Positions 50,331 through 57,478 of a stretch of 64,000 nucleotides of DNA are shown here, piece by piece. The position numbers were made by a program, and so were the translations under genes. Within the stretch, counting starts at the first letter, position 1; each line of letters opens with the position of its first letter. Location: NCBI RefSeq assembly GCF_003852405.1, contig NZ_QAJM01000019.1:186001-250000 (forward strand), given 5' to 3'. A model generated the notes under the pieces. That model saw nothing but the letters and a program-made list of their open reading frames with translations. It did not search any database and was not told the origin of the DNA. The stretch is from Pseudomonas sp. KBW05. Lineage in GTDB: Bacteria; Pseudomonadota; Gammaproteobacteria; Pseudomonadales; Pseudomonadaceae.

Positions 50331-50475
50331 GGCTCACCTGCGGGGATTGTCGGACAAAAACAAGCCCACAGAGACTATGCCGCGAAGGCATCACAGGACA
50401 CTGGACACATGCGACAAAAAATAAGACGATCCAGCCGTCTGGTGACCACTTTCCCCTATAAGAATAAATGAAATT

Positions 50476-51471
50476 ATGTCTAACCAAATCTCCACGCCCT
50501 TGCGGCGCGTCAGCATTTTGGCCATTGATCGGGTATTCGCTTCCACCCTCATGCAAGCCAAGGATTTCTTCCACCTCGCGAGCCTGCGTTACGGCAAGCA
50601 ACAAGGCCTGGGCCTGACCCCGGCGTTCGAAACGCGCCTGGTCAGCCCCGACGGGCAATCAGTGCGTAGCTTCAGCGATGTGATCATGCCGGTGGACGGC
50701 GGCCTGGAAGACGCCGATATCATCGTGCTACCGGCCTTCTGGGACGACTTCGACGCCCTCTGCACCCGCTACCCACAAGTACTGCCGTGGCTGCGCGCAC
50801 AACACGCACGCGGCGCCGTGCTCTGCGGCGAAGCCACCGGGGTGTTCTGGCTGGCCGAAGCCGGCTTGCTCGATGGCAAGGAGGCGACCACCTACTGGCG
50901 CTTCTTCAACGCCTTCAGCGAACGCTTCCCGAGGGTCCAGCTCAACCAGGACAAGCACCTCACCGACGCCGACAACCTGTATTGCGCCGGCGGCACCACC
51001 TCGGCGTGCGACCTCTACATCTACCTGATCGAACGCTTCTGCGGCGCCAACATCGCCCAGGCCGTGGCCCGCGATATCCTCTACGAAGTGCAGCGCAGCT
51101 ACGCGCCGGGACGCATCGGTTTTGGTGGGCAGAAGCTGCACCAGGACGTGATCATCCTGCAGATCCAGCATTGGCTCGAAGAACACTTCGCCGACAAATT
51201 CCGCTTCGAAGACGTCGCCCGCGAACATGGCATGAGCATCCGCAATTTCATGCGGCGCTTCCAGACGGCGACCGGTGACAAGCCGCTGCATTACCTGCAA
51301 CGCCTGCGTATCGAGACAGCCAAGGGCCTGCTTTCGGGCAGCCGCAAGAGCATCAAGACCATCAGTTATGAGGTGGGGTATGACGATGCGAGTTTCTTTG
51401 CACGGTTGTTCAGGCAGCATACCGAGCTGTCGCCGAACCAGTATCGGCAGCAGTTCCAGCAGGCCGCCTGA
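50476..51471 (+). CDS. AraC-type regulator with DJ-1/PfpI-like domain
   Basis: A 331-residue regulator of the GlxA/ArgR/CdhR group. The N-terminal class I amidotransferase-like domain (about 10-190) keeps the nucleophile-elbow Cys in AVLCGEATGVFWLAEAGLL; in this family it binds ligands such as amino acids or quaternary amines rather than catalysing. The C-terminal two-helix-turn-helix AraC domain reads DVAREHGMSIRNFMRRFQ and ISYEVGYDDASFFARLFRQ. It probably activates the divergent acyl-CoA dehydrogenase gene; the ligand is unknown. Confidence 0.88.
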   Translation: MSNQISTPLRRVSILAIDRVFASTLMQAKDFFHLASLRYGKQQGLGLTPAFETRLVSPDGQSVRSFSDVIMPVDGGLEDADIIVLPAFWDDFDALCTRYPQVLPWLRAQHARGAVLCGEATGVFWLAEAGLLDGKEATTYWRFFNAFSERFPRVQLNQDKHLTDADNLYCAGGTTSACDLYIYLIERFCGANIAQAVARDILYEVQRSYAPGRIGFGGQKLHQDVIILQIQHWLEEHFADKFRFEDVAREHGMSIRNFMRRFQTATGDKPLHYLQRLRIETAKGLLSGSRKSIKTISYEVGYDDASFFARLFRQHTELSPNQYRQQFQQAA

Positions 51472-51493
51472 CCCGAGGCAAACACAAACCTAA

Positions 51494-51583
51494 TGTGGGA
51501 GCTGGCTTGCCTGCGATAGCGGTGTACCAGCCAACAGATAAGTTGGCTGACAGACCGCTATCGCAGGCAAGCCAGCTCCCACA
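51494..51583. repeat. REP doublet between the AraC-type gene and zapE
   Basis: TGTGGGAGCTGGCTTGCCTG... and its complement with a further paired AGCGGT/ACCGCT extension. About 40 bases lie between the arms. Both genes end here, so it sits in a convergent gap. Confidence 0.88.
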
Positions 51584-51612
51584 TTTTGATCTCCATTGTG
51601 ATGGAGATTGGT

Positions 51613-52707
51613 TTACGGCTTGTGGCCGCGTGCGAGGAACTCGTGGGACTGCATCTCCAGCAAGCGACTCAAGGTCCGCTGGAATTCGAAGGTCAATCGA
51701 CCACCGGTATACAAATCCTTCAGCTCAACTTCCGCCGAGATGATCAGTTTCACGTTGCGGTCGTAGAACTCATCGACCATGTTGATAAACCGTCGCGCGA
51801 TGTCGTCGGTGGTCACGCTCATCTGCTCCACACCGCTCAAGATCACCGCATGGAAGATCTTGCCCAGTTCGATGTAGTCGTTCTGGCTGCGCGGGCCGTC
51901 GCACAGGGCGCGGAAGTCGAACCATGCCACGTCATCGCACGTACGCAGCGCGATGATTTCGCGGTTCTCGATCATCAACTTGTCGTTTTCCACCGCCTGG
52001 GTGCATTCCGGCGTCAGGGCGCGGAAGCTCTTGCGCAGGCTTTCGTGCGCCGCTTCGTTCAGCGGGAAGTGGAACAGCTCCGCTTGCTCCAGGTGACGCA
52101 GGCGGTAGTCGACGCCGCTGTCGACGTTGACGATCTCGGTGTTCTGCTTGATCAGCGCGATGGCCGGCAGGAAGCGCGCGCGTTGCAGGCCGTCCTTGTA
52201 CAGGCCGTCCGGCACGATGTTCGAGGTGGCGACCAGGGTCACACCGTTCTTGAACAGCTCTTCCATCAAGGTGCCGAGGATCATGGCGTCGGTGATGTCG
52301 GAGACGAAGAATTCATCAAAGCAGATCACCCGCGCTTCGTCGGAGAAGCGCTTGGCGATGATGGTCAGCGGGTTTTTCTCGCCCGGCAGGGTCTTCATCT
52401 CTTCGTGCACGCGCTTCATGAAGCGGTGGAAGTGGGTGCGGACCTTTTCCTTGAACGGCAGCGCTTCAAAGAAGGTGTCTACCAGGTAAGTCTTGCCGCG
52501 GCCGACGCCGCCCCAGAAATACAGGCCTTTGACCGGCGTGTGGTCTTTCTTGCCAAACAGCTTGCTGAACATTCCCGGCTTGCTTTGCGAGGCCGCGACG
52601 AGGTCGTCGTACAGGCGCTGCAAGTGACGCACCGCCGTTTCCTGGGCAGCGTCATGGAAGAATTCAGGGCGTTTCAGATCAGCTTGATATCGTTCTAGGG
52701 GCGTCAT
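51613..52707 (-). CDS. zapE: Cell division ATPase ZapE (AFG1-like)
   Basis: A 364-residue AFG1-family P-loop ATPase that joins the Z-ring late in division and destabilises FtsZ polymers; it also relates to the mitochondrial AFG1. Walker A is GGVGRGKT and Walker B is VICFDEFFVSDI. I start at MTPLERYQADLKRP (52707), the conserved family N-terminus; 21 further upstream codons are open but run into the trpS terminator. Confidence 0.94.
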   Translation of the reverse strand: MTPLERYQADLKRPEFFHDAAQETAVRHLQRLYDDLVAASQSKPGMFSKLFGKKDHTPVKGLYFWGGVGRGKTYLVDTFFEALPFKEKVRTHFHRFMKRVHEEMKTLPGEKNPLTIIAKRFSDEARVICFDEFFVSDITDAMILGTLMEELFKNGVTLVATSNIVPDGLYKDGLQRARFLPAIALIKQNTEIVNVDSGVDYRLRHLEQAELFHFPLNEAAHESLRKSFRALTPECTQAVENDKLMIENREIIALRTCDDVAWFDFRALCDGPRSQNDYIELGKIFHAVILSGVEQMSVTTDDIARRFINMVDEFYDRNVKLIISAEVELKDLYTGGRLTFEFQRTLSRLLEMQSHEFLARGHKP

Positions 52708-52728
52708 AATTTCGTTAGCAAGGCAACA

Positions 52729-52757
52729 AAAACGGGCCGTCACTGTAACGACGGCCC
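52729..52757 (-). terminator. Terminator between trpS and zapE
   Basis: GGGCCGTC (52734-52741) pairs with GACGGCCC (52750-52757) around an 8-base loop; the minus-strand reading ends in T5. It separates trpS from zapE, which must have its own start downstream or rely on read-through. Confidence 0.75.
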
Positions 52758-52786
52758 TGATTAATGGCAATCAACCCTTGGTCGGG

Positions 52787-54142
52787 TCAATCTTCGATTG
52801 GCGTCAACGCGATGCGCAGGGCGGCGATGGCGGCGTCGCGGGAGGCGGCGTCGGCGAACTCGGCGCTGTCGGCCACGGCATTGCCTTCCAGCCAGACGCT
52901 GAAGCTCAGGGCTTCAGTGCGCACGTCCAGCGCGTCACCGTTTTGCAACTGCTTGGTCACCGCACCGGCGGCCTTGCCGTCAGCAAAGTTGCGCGACAGC
53001 AGCAGTTGCTCGCCATCAGCGGCCAGCAGGCGGAAGCGGAAGCTGCCGTCGTCTTCGCGGAAGCTCACAAAACGTGCGGCTTTCGCGGCTTTCTTCTTGG
53101 CGGCAACCGGCGCAGCGGCTTGCTCGACGAACGAGCGCAGGCCAACCGCCTCGCGCAGCTCGGCGAGGAACGGTGCAGCCACGGCGCGGGCTTTCTTGGC
53201 GCCGATCAGCAGCAGGTCTTCCATGTCCGACGGGCGCGACATCAGTTGATGGTAACGCTCGCGGGCTTCGCCGAGTTGGCCGTCCAGCAGCTGGAACAGA
53301 CGGCTCTTCGCCTCGCCCCAGCCCAGGCCTTGCAGCAGTTCGGCGCGGAACTCTGCTTCCTGGGCCTTGCTGGCGAATGCCTGGAACAAGGTGAACAGGT
53401 GGGAGTTGTCCGGATCTTTTGCTTCGCCAGGGGCGCGCGAATCCGTGACGATGCGCGAGATCGCGTCCTTCATGTCCTTGGCGCTGGTGAACAACGGGAT
53501 AGTGTTGTCGTAGCTCTTGGACATCTTGCGGCCATCCAGGCCCGGCAAGGTGGCGACGCTTTCTTCGATCAGCGCCTCGGGCATGGTGAAGAACTCTTTA
53601 CCGTTGCCGAACAGATGGTTGAAGCGCTGGCCGATGTCGCGGGCCATTTCCACGTGCTGGATCTGGTCGCGACCTACTGGAACCTTGTGCGCATTGAACA
53701 TCAGGATGTCCGCCGCCATCAGCACCGGGTAGCTGTACAGGCCCATGGTGATGCCCGCATCCGGGTCTTCGCCGGCTTCCACGTTCTTGTCCACCGAGGC
53801 CTTGTACGCGTGGGCGCGGTTGAGCAGGCCCTTGGCGGCAACGCAGGTGAGCAGCCAGGTCAGCTCGGGGATTTCCGGGATGTCCGACTGGCGGTAGAAG
53901 GTCACTCGGTTCACATCCAGCCCACCGGCCAGCCAGGTCGCGGCGATTTCCATGCGCGAGCGCTGGATGCGCTGCGGGTCATCGCACTTGATCAGGGCGT
54001 GGTAGTCGGCCAGGAAGTAGAAGGAGTCGGCATTGGCGTCCTGGCTGGCGAGGATCGCCGGGCGGATCGCACCGGCGTAGTTGCCCAGGTGCGGCGTGCC
54101 GGTGGTGGTGATGCCGGTGAGGATACGGGTACGAGTCGTCAT
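52787..54142 (-). CDS. trpS: Tryptophanyl-tRNA synthetase with C-terminal extension
   Basis: A 451-residue class I synthetase charging tRNA-Trp. The HIGH-like motif is TGTPHLGNYAGA and the KMSKS loop is DGRKMSKSYDNT. After the catalytic and anticodon-binding parts (to about residue 340) there is a roughly 100-residue extension following a Lys/Ala linker. It contains DDGSFRFRLLAADGEQLLLS, reminiscent of the YegP/DUF1508 repeat. E. coli TrpS is about 334 residues. Fluorescent pseudomonads appear to share the longer form, but its role is not established. Confidence 0.95.
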   Translation of the reverse strand: MTTRTRILTGITTTGTPHLGNYAGAIRPAILASQDANADSFYFLADYHALIKCDDPQRIQRSRMEIAATWLAGGLDVNRVTFYRQSDIPEIPELTWLLTCVAAKGLLNRAHAYKASVDKNVEAGEDPDAGITMGLYSYPVLMAADILMFNAHKVPVGRDQIQHVEMARDIGQRFNHLFGNGKEFFTMPEALIEESVATLPGLDGRKMSKSYDNTIPLFTSAKDMKDAISRIVTDSRAPGEAKDPDNSHLFTLFQAFASKAQEAEFRAELLQGLGWGEAKSRLFQLLDGQLGEARERYHQLMSRPSDMEDLLLIGAKKARAVAAPFLAELREAVGLRSFVEQAAAPVAAKKKAAKAARFVSFREDDGSFRFRLLAADGEQLLLSRNFADGKAAGAVTKQLQNGDALDVRTEALSFSVWLEGNAVADSAEFADAASRDAAIAALRIALTPIED

Positions 54143-54166
54143 GGGTAATCGCTTATCAGACTGCTA

Positions 54167-54796
54167 TCAATTCGAGAGGCGCGGCAGCACCAGATCCTTG
54201 AGATCGGTGAGCTTGCCATGAAAAAAGTGCCCGCATTCTGCCACTTTCAGCAGCTCATGGGGGCGATTCAGGGCGGCGGACCAGTCGTAGACGGTCTGCG
54301 GGTCGACCACTTCGTCGGTTTCTGGCTGGATCAACGTCAACGGGCAGCCCAACGGCAGCAGGTCGGTGTCGCGCAGGCGCATCACCGCCGCGGCGACCAT
54401 GAACAGGTGCGCGAGCTTCTCACCCTTGGCTTCCAGGCGGCCGCCGAGGCTGGCGGCCACGTAGCCACCAAAGGAGAAACCGAGCAGGGTCGTCGGCAGG
54501 TCGGGGTGTTTTTCCCGCAGCCAGGTGGCGGCCGCTTCGGCATCGTCCACTTCACCGGTGCTCATGTCGTGGGTGCCGGCACTCGCGCCGACGCCACGGT
54601 AATTGAAACGCAACGTAATCAAACCGGCATCGCGGGCGGTGCGTTGCAGGGTCGAGACGACTTTATTGAGCATGGTGCCACCCTGCACCGGGTTGGGGTG
54701 GCAGATCAGCGCCAGGCCCCGTGGTTCGGGGTGATCCAGGTACAGCGCTTCCAATTGGCCGACCGGGCCATCGATCAAAACGGGGGTTTCACGCAT
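54167..54796 (-). CDS. Alpha/beta hydrolase (YpfH/dienelactone-hydrolase-like)
   Basis: A 209-residue cytosolic hydrolase. The nucleophile elbow is GFSFGG, with the oxyanion region HPNPVQGGTM, an Asp in PETDEVVDP and the last His in CGHFFHGKL. This pattern is the conserved small hydrolase next to trpS in pseudomonads; substrate unknown. I start at MRETPVLIDGPVG (54796). It lies 24 bases upstream of trpS and is probably co-transcribed with it. Confidence 0.82.
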   Translation of the reverse strand: MRETPVLIDGPVGQLEALYLDHPEPRGLALICHPNPVQGGTMLNKVVSTLQRTARDAGLITLRFNYRGVGASAGTHDMSTGEVDDAEAAATWLREKHPDLPTTLLGFSFGGYVAASLGGRLEAKGEKLAHLFMVAAAVMRLRDTDLLPLGCPLTLIQPETDEVVDPQTVYDWSAALNRPHELLKVAECGHFFHGKLTDLKDLVLPRLSN

Positions 54797-54943
54797 GAGC
54801 AAGAGATGAACTCCGTGACCTCTCAAAGGGTCAACTCGTCTAGCTAAAAGTCTGTGCTTGGCATCATTGCGAGCTTAATCGCGGTATACAGCGCAGGTTT
54901 GAGCCGTTAACGTAAAGCAAAGCCGTTTATAGAGGAAGGACTC

Positions 54944-55381
54944 GTGGAACACTCGCTCTTAGTTTGGTTGTTGCCGACTCTTGCCCTGGTTGCCGGTGTC
55001 GCCATTGGATTCCTGGTTGCTCGCCTGCTGCCGAATGCCGCGCCTAACCGCACGCAGCGTCAGTTGGATGACATTCAGGAACGTTTTGACAGTTATCAGA
55101 ACGAGGTTGTTACCCACTTCAACAGCACCGCGACCCTGGTCAAGAAGCTCACCCAGAGCTACCAGGAAGTACAGGACCACCTCGCCGATGGCGCCAACCG
55201 CCTGGCCCTCGACGACATCACCCGTCAGCGTTTGCTGGCCGCGCTGCATTCCGATGCACCGCAAACACCACGTGAGCGCCTGACCCCACCCCGGGAAAAC
55301 CAGGAGCCGCCACGGGACTACGCGCCAAAAACGCCGAACGCCCCAGGCATGCTGGATGAGCATTACGGTTTGAAGAAGTAA
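54944..55381 (+). CDS. zapG: YhcB-family envelope protein (DUF1043, ZapG)
   Basis: A 145-residue bitopic inner-membrane protein with one N-terminal helix (LVWLLPTLALVAGVAIGFLVA) and a cytoplasmic coiled coil (RTQRQLDDIQERFDSYQNEVVTHFN, about 38-62, split by charged heptads). The C-terminal third is proline-rich and disordered. In E. coli YhcB/ZapG couples envelope synthesis with division and LPS/phospholipid balance. A GAGGAAGGA Shine-Dalgarno precedes the GTG/ATG region; the start shown is GTG-type with MEHSLLVW. Confidence 0.88.
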   Translation: MEHSLLVWLLPTLALVAGVAIGFLVARLLPNAAPNRTQRQLDDIQERFDSYQNEVVTHFNSTATLVKKLTQSYQEVQDHLADGANRLALDDITRQRLLAALHSDAPQTPRERLTPPRENQEPPRDYAPKTPNAPGMLDEHYGLKK

Positions 55382-55397
55382 GTTTTCTTCAAGCACT

Positions 55398-55435
55398 AAA
55401 AAGCCCGGCTGATCGATGATCAGCCGGGCTTTTTG
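55398..55435 (+). terminator. Terminator after yhcB
   Basis: AAAAAGCCCGGCTGATC pairs perfectly with GATCAGCCGGGCTTTTT around a 3-base loop, with A5 and T5 flanks on the two sides. Strong intrinsic terminator, usable on both strands. Confidence 0.93.
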
Positions 55436-55467
55436 TTGGGTGCTCTCCATCTGGCACCCCGGTCAAC

Positions 55468-55554
55468 TGTGGGAGCTGGCTTGCCTGCGATGCTAGCGCC
55501 TCGGTCTGTCAGTTAAACCGCAGCGATGCCATCGCAGGCAAGCCAGCTCCCACA
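55468..55554. repeat. REP doublet between yhcB and the ABC transporter
   Basis: TGTGGGAGCTGGCTTGCCTG... and its complement enclose about 40 bases, right after the yhcB terminator and before the convergent end of the ABC transporter gene. Rightmost doublet in the window. Confidence 0.88.
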
Positions 55555-55570
55555 ATGATTGAGTACAACC

Positions 55571-57295
55571 TTAAGCGGGTTGTTGCTCCTCGAGACGCCC
55601 ACCCTCGATCCGCACATGCCGCCCATGGAAGCGCTTGAGGCTGCTGCGATGCCCCACGCTGACGATGCTCAGCCCCGGCAACTCATCGATCAACGCCTGG
55701 TACAACGTCGCCTCATCCTCTTCGTCCATGGCCGACGTCGCTTCGTCCATGTACAGCCATTGCGGCGCGAACAACAACGCACGGGCAAACGCCAGGCGCT
55801 GCTGCTCACCCGGCGAAAGCATGCGCTGCCAGTGGTTGGCTTCGTCCAGACGCTCAACCAGGTGCGGCAAGCGGCAAGTCGCCAGCACCTGTGCATAACG
55901 TTCTGCTGGGTAGGCGCTGTCGTCTTGTGGATAACTCAACACCGCCTTCAACGTACCGATCGGCAGGTAAGGCTTCTGCGGCAAGAACAAATAACGCGCA
56001 GCCGGCAAGCGAATGCTGCCGTGCCCGGCAGGCCACAGGTGGCCCATCGCACGCAGCAGTGTACTTTTGCCGCTGCCGGAACGCCCACTGAGCATCACCC
56101 GCTGGCCGGGCTCCACTGTCATGTCCGCATCGGTGAGCAAGTGGCGGCCATCGGCCAGGTCCATGCCCAAGCCCTGCACCACCAGGCGCTCGCCTTGCGG
56201 GCGCACGTCGATCGCTGGCGGGCGCTGCTCGTTGTCAGTCATGGCCTGCTGAAAGCTCAGCAGACGATCACTGGTGGCACGCCACGACGCCAGGTCCGAA
56301 TACGCGCTGATAAACCAGCTGAAGTTCTCCTGCACGTTGCCGAACGCCGAGTTGATTTGCATCAGCTCGCCCAGTTCGATCTTGCCGGAAAAGTAGCGCG
56401 GTGCGGCGACGATAAACGGGAAGATAATGGCGATCTGGCTGTAGCCGGCAGTGAAAAACGTCAGGCGCTTGGACACTTTCATGATGTCCCAGAAGTTGTG
56501 CCAGACCTTGCTGAAACGTGCGCTCAAGCGCTGCTTTTCATTCGGCTCGCCGTTGTACAGCGCGATGCTCTCGGCGTTCTCACGCACCCGCACCATGGAA
56601 AAACGCAAGTCCGCTTCGAAACGTTGTTGTTGGTTGCTCAGGCCGATCAAGCGACGGCCGATCAGGTGGGTCAGCCAACTGCCCACGGCGGCGTACAGCA
56701 GCGCGCACCAGAACATGTAGCCGGGGATGGTGAGGCCAAACACTTCGATACTGCCCGACACGCCCCACAGGATGATCGAGAACGACACCAGGCTGACCAC
56801 GTTGCGCAACAACCCCAGGCCCAGGCTCAAGGTGCTGGAGGTGAAGTTGTTGAGGTCTTCGGAAATCCGCTGGTCCGGGTTATCGGTGTAACCGCCCTGC
56901 TCCAGCTGGTAGTAGTTTTTGTCGGCGAGCCAGCGTGCGAAGTGCTTCTCGGTGAGCCAGGCACGCCAGCGGATGGTCAACATCTGGGTCAGGTACAGGC
57001 GGTACACGGCCCCCAGGATCGCCACGGCGGCAATCGCGCCGAAATAGCCGATCAACTGCCAGAACGCGGCCGTGTCCTTGTGTTCAAGGGCGTTGTAGAA
57101 ATCCTTGTACCAGCGGTTGATCCACACCGAGATCGCTACGCTGAACAGCGACAGAGCAATCACCGCCGCCAGCAGCAACCAGGCTTTGCCTTTCTCTTCA
57201 CTGCGCCAATACGGCGTGATCATCGCCCAGGTTCGGCGCAGGAATTGCCCACGCACCGCGTCATTCACGGCGCCGTACTCAGCGTTCTGGTTCAT
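55571..57295 (-). CDS. yddA: SbmA/YddA-type ABC transporter (fused permease and ATPase)
   Basis: A 574-residue half-transporter of the SbmA/BacA-like group: about six membrane helices with the domain typical of SbmA_BacA (WINRWYKDFYNALEHKDTAAFW), then an ABC domain with Walker [12 protein letters not shown], signature LSPGEQQRLAFAR and Walker B WLYMDEATSAMDEE. SbmA relatives take up peptides; the ATP-binding branch resembles eukaryotic ABCD proteins. I start at MNQNAEYGAVND (57295). It is divergent from a toxin-like gene across 183 bases; whether they are functionally linked is unknown. Confidence 0.88.
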   Translation of the reverse strand: MNQNAEYGAVNDAVRGQFLRRTWAMITPYWRSEEKGKAWLLLAAVIALSLFSVAISVWINRWYKDFYNALEHKDTAAFWQLIGYFGAIAAVAILGAVYRLYLTQMLTIRWRAWLTEKHFARWLADKNYYQLEQGGYTDNPDQRISEDLNNFTSSTLSLGLGLLRNVVSLVSFSIILWGVSGSIEVFGLTIPGYMFWCALLYAAVGSWLTHLIGRRLIGLSNQQQRFEADLRFSMVRVRENAESIALYNGEPNEKQRLSARFSKVWHNFWDIMKVSKRLTFFTAGYSQIAIIFPFIVAAPRYFSGKIELGELMQINSAFGNVQENFSWFISAYSDLASWRATSDRLLSFQQAMTDNEQRPPAIDVRPQGERLVVQGLGMDLADGRHLLTDADMTVEPGQRVMLSGRSGSGKSTLLRAMGHLWPAGHGSIRLPAARYLFLPQKPYLPIGTLKAVLSYPQDDSAYPAERYAQVLATCRLPHLVERLDEANHWQRMLSPGEQQRLAFARALLFAPQWLYMDEATSAMDEEDEATLYQALIDELPGLSIVSVGHRSSLKRFHGRHVRIEGGRLEEQQPA

Positions 57296-57478
57296 CGTTC
57301 GGCTCGGCGCAATAGTGTGAGTTGAGCATAACGGATGGTTTAAGTGCATCGGTTAATTCAGACCGCTCATTCAGCCGATGTTCAGTGTTTATTTGACACA
57401 TCTCGACGGGAAACCCGCATTTGAAAAAAACCCACTCACTCCCGGCACTTTAAAACGCCTGCCGAGAGAGAAAGCCAC

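Noticed and set aside
31766-55554. The repeated palindromes as a CRISPR array
   Set aside because: They are inverted doublets kilobases apart in separate intergenic regions, without regular short spacers and without cas genes. They fit REP/REPIN elements.
55559-57325. A 588-codon open frame on the plus strand
   Set aside because: Antisense to the SbmA/YddA-type transporter, whose Walker and signature motifs show which strand is coding.
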